In this document: piece after piece, positions 1 to 6,839 of the stretch | Position numbering within the stretch: the first letter of the stretch is position 1 | Layout: every line of letters begins with the position of its first letter | The notes under the pieces: model-generated | The model's input: the letters and a program-made list of their open reading frames with translations, nothing else | What the model was told of the DNA's origin: nothing | The model's database searches: none | Source: an uncultured Bacteroidota bacterium | GTDB lineage: Bacteria; Bacteroidota; Bacteroidia; Chitinophagales; Saprospiraceae | Length of the DNA: 13,169 bases | Direction of reading: 5' to 3' | Assembly: GCA_937952445.1 (NCBI GenBank) | Contig: CALGAA010000115.1 | Coordinates: forward strand, 1-13,169 | Program-made: the position numbers and the translations under genes

Positions 1-281
1 AGTAACAGAAACCATTTTATTCACATGTAGCATCTACAAGGTCATTTATAGGAACTTGAGATAAAGGCTAAGGTAGATTCCGGATCAATTCCGGAAGCAA
101 TACAGTTGGAAAGAAGCAGGTGAGGAAGGGTACGTTATGGTCCCGGGACGATAGGAAAAGAATCGAGTGCGGGGTTTGTATCGGGCGATTCGTACCAGAG
201 ACCTGGTGGGGGATGGCTAATTAAAACATATCAAGATGCTTCAATAAAAAGTGTCTGCAATCCTTATTTTGCTTTCTTCAA
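1..281. other. Gene-free stretch at left edge with short inverted repeats
   Basis: I find no convincing coding region here. All plus frames meet early stops, and the longest open stretch (about 72-226) has no good start and no recognisable protein features. Three short symmetrical elements are visible. One is a 7-base stem with a 5-base loop at 78-96 (TTCCGGA / TCCGGAA). Another is a 10-base perfect palindrome at 140-149 (GTCCCGGGAC). The third is a 5-base stem with a 4-base loop at 194-207 (ACCAG / CTGGT). None is followed by a T-run on either strand, so I do not call a terminator, although the minus-strand operon stops at 282 and its transcript must end in or beyond this region. Confidence 0.5.
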
Positions 282-950
282 TTATACCACTCTCCACGGT
301 CGATTGGTGAGGATCACATTGCCCAATACCTCGCGAACGTAAAAGTCGGGAAAGACCAGGCTGAATTGATATTCGATGAACTCGCTTACTTCTTTTACCT
401 GACTTTTAGTGGCATACAGCATATTCCACAGAACGCGTCCCGAGGGAGTCAGTGACTCTTTGATATGCCGTATAAACTGATCGGACTTGATATGGGCCGG
501 GATGCTCTCACCAATAAAAATATCGACACAAATCATATCGTATTTTTCTTCCTGGACCGCCAAAAAATCAGCTGCGTCCGATTGAATGATTTCGAAAGAT
601 GATGTAAGTCGCTTTTGCTGGTATTTTCCAAATAGGTAAAGGACCGCTTCGTCGATTTCTACAGCGGTATAATGGTAAGCCTTCTTAAATCGCTTTTCGA
701 GCATGTATGGAATACTCCCCAGGCCCAGCCCCAAAATCAACACATTTGCTCCGTTTTGGGGCAGCGTCATTTGTTTAAAAGTGCGGTAAAAATTATAATA
801 CCGGTCGTCATAGGAATATATGGCATCTAAAGTAGTTAGCCTGAGTCGGTTATTAATTAAATACAGATCCAGCGACTCGTTGTAATCGCTGCTTACCGTT
901 TCGAGGTGAACCGGAAAAAGAAATGATGCCCAATTTTTCCACCACCTCAT
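282..950 (-). CDS. Spermidine-synthase-fold SAM-dependent methyltransferase-like protein
   Basis: A 222-residue soluble protein with a Rossmann-type S-adenosylmethionine-binding fold, most like the catalytic domain of spermidine synthases. The glycine-rich loop LILGLGLGSIP lies at residues 71-81. The acidic end of strand 2 is at AVEID (96-100), and QSDAADFL (123-130) matches the acidic base-binding strand of this fold. KYDMICVDIF (136-145) corresponds to the YDxIxxD strand that holds the active-site aspartate in aminopropyltransferases. At 222 residues it is shorter than true spermidine synthases (about 280-300) and lacks most of their N-terminal beta domain, so the substrate is uncertain and polyamine synthesis should not be assumed. 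There is no signal peptide, so it is probably cytoplasmic. The start codon overlaps the stop of the upstream gene in an ATGA arrangement (947-950), which fixes the start and suggests translational coupling. Family assignment is good; function is unknown. Confidence 0.82.
   Translation of the reverse strand: MRWWKNWASFLFPVHLETVSSDYNESLDLYLINNRLRLTTLDAIYSYDDRYYNFYRTFKQMTLPQNGANVLILGLGLGSIPYMLEKRFKKAYHYTAVEIDEAVLYLFGKYQQKRLTSSFEIIQSDAADFLAVQEEKYDMICVDIFIGESIPAHIKSDQFIRHIKESLTPSGRVLWNMLYATKSQVKEVSEFIEYQFSLVFPDFYVREVLGNVILTNRPWRVV
947..950 (-). promoter_or_regulatory. ATGA stop/start overlap coupling two genes
   Basis: Read on the minus strand, positions 950 to 947 spell ATGA. The ATG starts the methyltransferase-like gene and the TGA stops the GlmU-like gene. 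This overlap normally means co-transcription and translational coupling, and it sets the start of the downstream gene. Confidence 0.85.
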
Positions 951-2035
951 TTTCCAAAACCATTTTTAGGGTTATTGTTATCTCTAAGGAGGTTTTGCAG
1001 CCCGGATTCCCAAATTTCATCCCAGACTATTCCTTTCAACGCCATTTGCCGACGACAATGCGTCCGTAGCTGATCTGGATTGTACCTGGTTTTATCGCTG
1101 TCTGTCCACCAGGTCATCGGTGGAATATTCCCCTGAATAGCATCCAAAGTAGCTATGCTGGAAAAGGGTCCGATGGCGGTGGCCCGGTACGTTTTCGTCA
1201 TGATTCCGAGCTTTACAAAATCGCCTGTCACCAGGCCCCGTTTGAGCACTTCAGTTACCACTTCCTCACCTGTATTCCAGTCTTCAAACCGTACATTGGA
1301 AAACGTATTCGATACATTTGAAGTCGTTGTTCCGGCTCCAAAATTGTTCCATCGGCCGATGATACTATCCCCTAAAAAACCTGCGTGACCCTTGGCGCTG
1401 TATTCATGAATTATGGCATTTTTGATTTCTCCATTGGCGACTACATAAGATCCGATTGTGGAGCCTGGATAAATTTCAGCTCCCATCTTCACCACTGCAC
1501 CAGATAAAATGGCCACAGGTCCCATAATTCGCGCACCAGGAAGTATGGTGGCTTTTTTATCAACGATGACCGGACCTTGCTGTTCATCGATTATTACGTT
1601 TTTGGTCAGGTCTCGATGGTCCGGGGTTCCGGTCTCACCATCCCGACGGATTTGGTCAGCGTTGTGGTCGATCAAATACTGAAGTGAAGTAATCCGATCA
1701 AGGGGCGCGCTCCACTCCACTATTTCATACGATAATTTCCAATTTTGAATTGGGTACGCAAAATCCAAAATGTTATCGGATTCCCGAAGACAGATAGCCA
1801 CTAAAAGGTCTTCTTGAACCAGTGCCTGTCCCGGCAGGAGTGCATAAAACGCATCAACGAGAGTAGGGTCAGGCATGACCGTGGGTTCGACCCAAATCTG
1901 ATGATCGAAAATGTGCTGTTTTCCGATTCGACGCCAACGATCACCCAAAGACATCGCCCCGAAGAGGACATTTTCCAAATCCATGGTCAAGGTGAGGGGA
2001 TAAAAATCTTTCGTCAAAAAGGGTAAAAAATGCAT
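947..2035 (-). CDS. GlmU-like putative sugar nucleotidyltransferase / left-handed beta-helix acyltransferase
   Basis: This 362-residue protein resembles the Bacteroidota GlmU-like family, in which a reduced nucleotidyltransferase-like N-terminal part precedes a left-handed beta-helix (LbH) acetyltransferase domain. The helix begins near GPVIVDKKA (residue 154) and shows hexapeptide repeats such as ATILPGARIMGPVAI. KGHAGFLGDSIIG (215-227) aligns with the E. coli GlmU segment holding catalytic His363, giving His217 here, and NFGAGT (231-236) matches the conserved NIGAGT turn. The N-terminal half lacks the LxAGxGTRM loop of classical pyrophosphorylases. It also departs from the FTRP and NGRLLP motifs I know from this family (TLTMD and VEPTVMP instead). 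GDFVK replaces the usual GDHSK. The frame stays open upstream to 2227, but similarity begins at MHFLPFL, and a longer start would run into the divergent gene, so I place the start at 2035. It is first gene of a two-gene operon. A role in nucleotide-sugar or cell-envelope metabolism is inferred. Confidence 0.8.
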   Translation of the reverse strand: MHFLPFLTKDFYPLTLTMDLENVLFGAMSLGDRWRRIGKQHIFDHQIWVEPTVMPDPTLVDAFYALLPGQALVQEDLLVAICLRESDNILDFAYPIQNWKLSYEIVEWSAPLDRITSLQYLIDHNADQIRRDGETGTPDHRDLTKNVIIDEQQGPVIVDKKATILPGARIMGPVAILSGAVVKMGAEIYPGSTIGSYVVANGEIKNAIIHEYSAKGHAGFLGDSIIGRWNNFGAGTTTSNVSNTFSNVRFEDWNTGEEVVTEVLKRGLVTGDFVKLGIMTKTYRATAIGPFSSIATLDAIQGNIPPMTWWTDSDKTRYNPDQLRTHCRRQMALKGIVWDEIWESGLQNLLRDNNNPKNGFGK

Positions 2036-2164
2036 GACTGGAATTAGTGGTTTTTGCTTTACAAAATGGAAATTAATCTTTTTTTCATTAGGAACGGTAT
2101 TTGCATACACATTATCGTTTATCCCGTGGAAGCGACACGTTTTTATAAACCACACAATCTTAAT
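2036..2164. promoter_or_regulatory. Divergent intergenic region, presumed to hold two promoters
   Basis: With the chosen starts, this 129-base AT-rich region separates the minus-strand operon from the plus-strand oxidoreductase gene, so promoters for both should lie here. I searched by eye for the Bacteroidota -7 element TAnnTTTG on both strands and found no exact match. The nearest plus-strand candidate is TATCGTTTA near 2113-2121. The promoter call therefore rests on gene orientation and not on motifs. Confidence 0.45.
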
Positions 2165-3145
2165 ATGCCACACAGAAAAAGATGGGGTATCATCGGGCCC
2201 GGTAAAATTGCCCGGAAATTTGCCCATGATCTTCGTTTTTCCAAATCGGGTTATTTATACGCTACCGCCAGTCTCAACCCTTCTCGTCTCGAAAAGTTTC
2301 AACAGGATTATCCGGCCGATCAGCGGTACGACCGGTACGAAGACTTACTGTCAGACCCTATGGTGGATATCGTTTATATTGCCACACCTCATAGCCATCA
2401 TTATCCATGGATTTTGAAATGCCTTGATCATGGAAAGCACGTTTTATGTGAGAAACCGTTGTGCATTAATGCCAATCAGGTACGAGCGATAATGAAAAAA
2501 CAGGAAGAAACCGGACTTTTTGTGATGGAGGCACTTTGGACCCGTTTCTTACCTGCATATATACAGTTGCGAAATGAATTAAAGGATTCCACAGTCCAAT
2601 CCCTGAGCGCCGATTTTTGTTACCATTCTCCGCGGGGCGTTGTTCCCAGGGTTTATGAACCTGCTCTGGCGGGGGGATCCTTGCTCGACATTGGAATATA
2701 CCCCCTGTTTCTGGCACTTGATATCATGGGTCCACCACGAAACTTCCAGGTTTCAGGATGGGTTGATCAGGGCGTGGATGTGAGAATGGCCGCGAATCTC
2801 CTCTACGATAAAGGACGCTCCGCATTGTTGTATTCGGATGTCCAGTCCGCCACTCGCATGGATGCTGTGATCCGGATGGAAGATCGGGTTTATGTCATTC
2901 CGCATCAATGGCACCGTATGGACCATTTCCTGATGATTCAGGATAATGTAACCACCCGCTATGATGCCCCCAGAGTGGGATGGGGATATTATCATGAAAT
3001 CGAGCATGTCCACGAATGTTTGCTTAAATCATGGCCCCAAAGCCCGTTATACCCCCTGACTAAAACCCTGGAATTGACGGGTTATATGGATTCGTTTCGT
3101 CGACAACTTGAGTTAAAGTACCCCGACGCTATTGAAAAAATTTAA
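2165..3145 (+). CDS. Gfo/Idh/MocA family NAD(P)-dependent oxidoreductase
   Basis: A 326-residue cytoplasmic dehydrogenase, the normal length for the family. The N-terminal Rossmann fold opens with WGIIGPGKIA (residues 7-16), the GxGxIA dinucleotide-binding loop. DIVYIATPHSHHYP (68-81) and the cofactor/catalytic motif CEKPL (95-99) follow. The C-terminal alpha/beta domain contains GGSLLDIGIYPL (170-181). At that place many relatives have a histidine after GGG-LxDxG, and the tyrosine-proline seen here resembles the dihydrodiol-dehydrogenase-like branch. Substrates in this family are usually sugars, inositols or other polyols; nothing here identifies the specific one. The frame is open back to 2054, but the dinucleotide fold begins directly after MPHRKR, and the longer N-terminus has no domain character and would overlap the divergent gene, so I chose 2165. 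It stands apart from the downstream operon, 243 bases away. Confidence 0.9.
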   Translation: MPHRKRWGIIGPGKIARKFAHDLRFSKSGYLYATASLNPSRLEKFQQDYPADQRYDRYEDLLSDPMVDIVYIATPHSHHYPWILKCLDHGKHVLCEKPLCINANQVRAIMKKQEETGLFVMEALWTRFLPAYIQLRNELKDSTVQSLSADFCYHSPRGVVPRVYEPALAGGSLLDIGIYPLFLALDIMGPPRNFQVSGWVDQGVDVRMAANLLYDKGRSALLYSDVQSATRMDAVIRMEDRVYVIPHQWHRMDHFLMIQDNVTTRYDAPRVGWGYYHEIEHVHECLLKSWPQSPLYPLTKTLELTGYMDSFRRQLELKYPDAIEKI

Positions 3146-3173
3146 ACTCATGGAATCAAAAAATATACATTTG
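3141..3173 (+). promoter_or_regulatory. Candidate Bacteroidota-type promoter for the export operon
   Basis: TACATTTG at 3166-3173 is an exact match to the Bacteroidota -7 consensus TAnnTTTG. TTTA at 3141-3144, 21 bases upstream, is one mismatch from the -33 TTTG element. If used, transcription would start near 3180 and give a leader of about 200 bases. The match could be chance in AT-rich DNA, and the -33 part overlaps the end of the preceding gene. Confidence 0.28.
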
Positions 3174-3388
3174 AAACCTTCATATATGTCTTTCGTAAAA
3201 AGTGTTGGTTAATCATTCTCAGAGCTTCACATATTGTAAAACCGCCCATTCATACATATTAATATACCGTTTCATATACAAATTTTCCCGTATTACATAT
3301 AGCAGTTGATCCCTATATCTTAAGACAGACCTCAAAACGGATTTTGGTATAGTATTTGAGATTGATAGGGGGAATATATTCTCTATGT
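3146..3388. other. AT-rich gene-free region upstream of the T9SS-type operon
   Basis: These 243 bases carry no open frame I would call a gene. They are markedly AT-rich, with several TA-rich runs (for example around 3240-3300). No clear terminator hairpin follows the oxidoreductase stop. The region most likely contains the promoter and 5' leader of the three-gene operon starting at 3389; one candidate -7 element is listed separately. Confidence 0.55.
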
Positions 3389-4414
3389 ATGAAAAAGTTT
3401 TACGGTATACCCATTTTCATAGCTATTTTGGTATTCCTGGGACTCCAGGTCAGCGCTCAGGATATTCATCTGACGCAGTACGACCACAGTTTCAGGCTTA
3501 TCAATCCTGCTTTGACAGGCTTGTTTGACGGCGAGCACCGCATTGAAGGTAATTTTCGGCGGCAATGGAAACAGGTGCCGGTAGATTACGTCACCTTCTC
3601 CGGATCCTACGATGCCAATATCCAACCTCGAAATTCGGACAACAGTTTGTTTGGATACGGACTGGCTCTTAATTACGACAGAGCTGGATACTCCAAACTC
3701 AGTTTGCTGGATATCAATCTCCTTGGAAGTTATTCCCATTTTCTCAATCCCCACAATGTGTTGACTGTCGGTCTTTCCGCCGGATTCAACCAACGGTCTT
3801 TCCGGGAAGATGACCTGACCTGGGATCAACAATACCAAAATGGCCAGTTCAACGATGGCTTACCCTCGGGAGAGAATCTGGCAAATATGAACAATACGTT
3901 TTTCAACCTGGGTGGAGGTGTAAATTACCGTTTCCAGAACGAGAAAAATCAACTCAACATCGGAGGGGGATTTTTTAATCTGCTCAAACCCAATCAAAAC
4001 TTTTTCGAAAATACGGACGAGATCCGACTGCCCATTCGCAGTTCAGTGTATGTCGATTACTGGTTATCGCTTGGAAATCGTGTTCGATGGAATCTGACGG
4101 GTAATGCCCAATGGCAAGGTCCTTACGAAGAACAAAATATGGGGACCAAATTTGAGTTTCAGCTCATTGAAAAGCGCGGTAGTGATTTTTACCTGAGTCT
4201 GGGAAGCTATTTCCGGATGAGCAATCGCTGGGATGCCGTGTCTCCATATATCGGTGCCCGTCTCAATACCCTGGATGTCGGTTTTAGTTATGACATCAAC
4301 GTATCGCGGTTCAATGTAGCAACAGCCAATAGGGGAGGCCCTGAGGTGTGGGTCAGGTACATCATCAAGGATGTGGACAAGATACAAGATTTCAAAACCT
4401 GTAGAATTTATTAA
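3389..4414 (+). CDS. PorP/SprF family type IX secretion-associated outer membrane protein
   Basis: A 341-residue protein of the PorP/SprF family. A signal peptide covers residues 1-23 (MKK start, hydrophobic core, cleavage expected at VSA|QD). The mature N-terminus QDIHLTQY followed by INPALTG (about 36-42) is the family signature. The remainder is a run of alternating beta strands ending in aromatic residues, as expected for an outer membrane beta-barrel, with repeated GLALNYDRAGYSKLS-type hairpins. PorP is part of the T9SS in Porphyromonas. SprF of Flavobacterium johnsoniae is needed to secrete the type B cargo SprB. The gene lies at the head of an operon whose third member carries a type B sorting domain, so an SprF-like cargo-specific role is the best inference. 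The frame opens at 3356, but the signal peptide begins at the ATG at 3389. The stop lies 13 bases before the next gene. Confidence 0.9.
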   Translation: MKKFYGIPIFIAILVFLGLQVSAQDIHLTQYDHSFRLINPALTGLFDGEHRIEGNFRRQWKQVPVDYVTFSGSYDANIQPRNSDNSLFGYGLALNYDRAGYSKLSLLDINLLGSYSHFLNPHNVLTVGLSAGFNQRSFREDDLTWDQQYQNGQFNDGLPSGENLANMNNTFFNLGGGVNYRFQNEKNQLNIGGGFFNLLKPNQNFFENTDEIRLPIRSSVYVDYWLSLGNRVRWNLTGNAQWQGPYEEQNMGTKFEFQLIEKRGSDFYLSLGSYFRMSNRWDAVSPYIGARLNTLDVGFSYDINVSRFNVATANRGGPEVWVRYIIKDVDKIQDFKTCRIY

Positions 4415-4427
4415 AGGTATGAGATTT

Positions 4428-6824
4428 ATGAAGACAGCTCGATATATTTTCATTGCCCTCCTTGCTTTGATTACTGCCTCACAGGCTGTAGGCCAAACCA
4501 AACAGGCATTTATCAATGCAGCTGAAGAGGCCTTTGAAGAAAAGAATTTCTATGCAGCTTTGAAATATTATACCGAAGTGCTCGAATTTAACAACCCCAG
4601 CGCTTATGAATATTTTAAAGCCGCAGAAGCCGCGCGGCATTTTTTTGCGTTTGAAACCGCTTTGGAATACTACAAGGAAGCGTATGACCGGAAAAGTGAG
4701 GATGATTTACCTCTCACTTCCTTTTATATTGCTGAAATGGCCTTTCAGGTTGGCAATTATGAAGAAGCCACGCAATATTATAATACCTATCTCCGGGAAA
4801 ACCCCGATGAGGATAATTTTTATACCCAAACCGCGACCAACAAAATCGAATCCATAGAATGGGCGGAACAAAACGAAGAGCCACCCTTTATTTCCCAAAT
4901 TGAAAAAATGGGGGATTCGATTAACACTTTTCAATCCGAATTTGCTCCGATCAAATTGGGTGAAGACCTGATTTTTTCGGCGCTTAGGTACCCCAACGAT
5001 GATCAGGCCGAAAAACCTGTAGGGGTTGTCCTGAATAATCGGCAGGATTCCATCTTTAGTTTTATCGGTGAAGATGACTCGGTCTATTACCAGGCACATT
5101 ACGCTGTAAATACGGACAGTTCCAGAGTGTACTATACGATCTGTTCATACGTCACAGGGGAAGTGACCCGATGCGATCTGTATTACAGCGGCGCAGTAGA
5201 AGGTAGTTGGTCATCGCCGGTTTATATTTCAGAATTAAATGATACTTCCTATAGCAATACCTCCCCGGCATACGGAACAGGACCGAATGGTGAATCGGAA
5301 GGGTTGTATTTCGCTTCCAACCGGGTGGGAGGACGCGGCGGATACGATATATATTATAGCAGATGGGATGGTTCTGGATTTGAGGAGCCTCAGAATCTGT
5401 ATAATATTAACACGCCCCTCGATGAATTGGCTCCCTTTTATCACAAGTCGAGTAATACGTTGTTTTTTAGTTCTGAGGGATATTCCGGCTATGGTGGTCT
5501 CGATATGTTCCAGGTTTTCTTACCCATTACCTCTGATTCCAGGGTAGAGAACCTGGGTACACCTCTCAATTCGAGTTTTGACGATATTTATTTCTTCTGG
5601 GAGGATAATATGAAGGATGCGTATTTTGCCTCCAACCGAAATACGTCCTACAAACTGGACACCACACTCAATGCCTGTTGTTTTGATATTTATAAAGCGG
5701 ATCTTGAACCCCGTAAACTGGTGGTACAGGTTCTCGTCTTCAATAAACTCAACGGTGAGCCCATTCTCGGTTCCCATCTGGAAGTCTTCCGGGGTGACAA
5801 CCTGCTTATGGAAGAAACCAATGAGGAGTCCAACGAATACATCGTTGACCTCCTTCGCGGAACGTATAAGTTGAAGGCCGGAAAAGAGGGCTATTTACCC
5901 GATTCTACCATTTTGGATATGAATCAATACTCGGGCCAGGATACCATTGTAAAACGACTTTTCCTGACTCCAAAGGAATTGACTCTGGAATTGCTGACGT
6001 TTGATGCGATTACCAGAGAACCCGTGAACGGACCTACGATTTCGGTGTCGGATGTCAATGATCCCAATAGAGAAAATATTTATCAGCTCAATAACCTGAC
6101 CAATTCACTTGTCCTGCCGATTGAACGTGATTTTGAATATGCGATCAATGTTCAGAAAAGAGGGTATGAACAAGAGGATTTGGTCGTCAATGGAGCGGAT
6201 TACCCCAATGAGCTTCGGATTGTCAAAAAGATCTATCTGCGACGTGGCAACCTGGAGTCTTACCTGGTACTGCCATTGTACTTTGATAATGATTTTCCGG
6301 ATCCCAAAACCTGGAGGACGACTTCGACCAAGACTTATTTAGAGACCTATCCTCCTTATTACTCCAGGAAAAATGAATTTAAAGAATTGTATTCCGAACC
6401 CCTGATCGGCCAAAGTAAAGAAGTGGCTGAAACGGATGTAGTGAACTTTTTCGATAATGAAGTTCTCGCAGGAAAACAGGATTTGGAGCGATTCCTCGAA
6501 CAGCTCGAAACAGAGTTGGCCAAAGGCGAAAAGATTACGCTGGTGGTCAGCGGCTTTGCGAGCCCCAAATACCTCCGCGATTACAATCTTAATTTGAGTA
6601 AACGCCGGATCAATACGCTTCGAAAACAGCTTCAGGAATACGACGATGGCCTATTTGCACAATACTTAACCAGTGGTGCGCTGGACATCGAAGGACAGGC
6701 CTATGGTTCTGATTCCGCGCCTGAGACAGTAAGTGATAGTCAGGAAGACGTCCGCAGTTCAGTTTTTAGTCCGGCTGCATCGCGTGAACGTCGAATTGAA
6801 ATAGTAGATATCATCAGAAAATAA
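4428..6824 (+). CDS. PorE-like TPR / beta-propeller / carboxypeptidase-regulatory / OmpA domain protein
   Basis: A 798-residue exported protein with the domain order of PorE (P. gingivalis PG1058), a T9SS component. A signal peptide covers residues 1-22 (cleavage near AVG|QT), and about three TPR-like helical repeats span 26-150. A PD40/WD40-like beta-propeller covers about 165-425, with blade motifs FASNRVGGRGGYDIYYS (295-311), FSSEGYSGYGGLDMF (347-361) and FASNR (400-404). Two carboxypeptidase-regulatory-like beta domains start near 430 and 516. The C-terminal OmpA-like domain runs from LPLYFDND (615-622) through GFASP (709-713) and YNLNLSKRRI (719-728) to RERRIEIV (786-793). The domain keeps the arginine-rich peptidoglycan-binding helix but not the usual GHTD aspartate. 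No lipobox cysteine is visible, unlike PorE, which is a lipoprotein. Start choice: the ATG at 4428 has AAAGG about 10 bases upstream and begins the signal peptide; 4371 and 4419 are less suitable. Inferred role: anchoring the export apparatus or cargo to the cell wall. Confidence 0.87.
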   Translation: MKTARYIFIALLALITASQAVGQTKQAFINAAEEAFEEKNFYAALKYYTEVLEFNNPSAYEYFKAAEAARHFFAFETALEYYKEAYDRKSEDDLPLTSFYIAEMAFQVGNYEEATQYYNTYLRENPDEDNFYTQTATNKIESIEWAEQNEEPPFISQIEKMGDSINTFQSEFAPIKLGEDLIFSALRYPNDDQAEKPVGVVLNNRQDSIFSFIGEDDSVYYQAHYAVNTDSSRVYYTICSYVTGEVTRCDLYYSGAVEGSWSSPVYISELNDTSYSNTSPAYGTGPNGESEGLYFASNRVGGRGGYDIYYSRWDGSGFEEPQNLYNINTPLDELAPFYHKSSNTLFFSSEGYSGYGGLDMFQVFLPITSDSRVENLGTPLNSSFDDIYFFWEDNMKDAYFASNRNTSYKLDTTLNACCFDIYKADLEPRKLVVQVLVFNKLNGEPILGSHLEVFRGDNLLMEETNEESNEYIVDLLRGTYKLKAGKEGYLPDSTILDMNQYSGQDTIVKRLFLTPKELTLELLTFDAITREPVNGPTISVSDVNDPNRENIYQLNNLTNSLVLPIERDFEYAINVQKRGYEQEDLVVNGADYPNELRIVKKIYLRRGNLESYLVLPLYFDNDFPDPKTWRTTSTKTYLETYPPYYSRKNEFKELYSEPLIGQSKEVAETDVVNFFDNEVLAGKQDLERFLEQLETELAKGEKITLVVSGFASPKYLRDYNLNLSKRRINTLRKQLQEYDDGLFAQYLTSGALDIEGQAYGSDSAPETVSDSQEDVRSSVFSPAASRERRIEIVDIIRK

Positions 6825-6839
6825 TACGAGCAGATCACC

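Noticed and set aside
72..226. Possible small plus-strand coding stretch
   Set aside because: Only about 50 codons, no ATG start in a sensible place, and no protein pattern; indistinguishable from chance.
237..281. Terminator for the minus-strand operon
   Set aside because: On the minus strand a 4-base stem (GCAA/TTGC) precedes a short T-run, but the stem is too weak to call.
2034..2417. Plus-strand 127-codon frame overlapping the start of the oxidoreductase gene
   Set aside because: It overlaps the Rossmann-fold coding region in another frame and shows no recognisable protein features.
3348..3358. Second promoter-like sequence TAGTATTTG close to the SprF-like gene
   Set aside because: The spacer inside the -7 element is one base too long and no -33 element is found at the right distance.
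3383..3838. Minus-strand 151-codon frame over the PorP/SprF-like gene
   Set aside because: The sense strand encodes a signal peptide and family signature here; the antisense frame has no features of its own.
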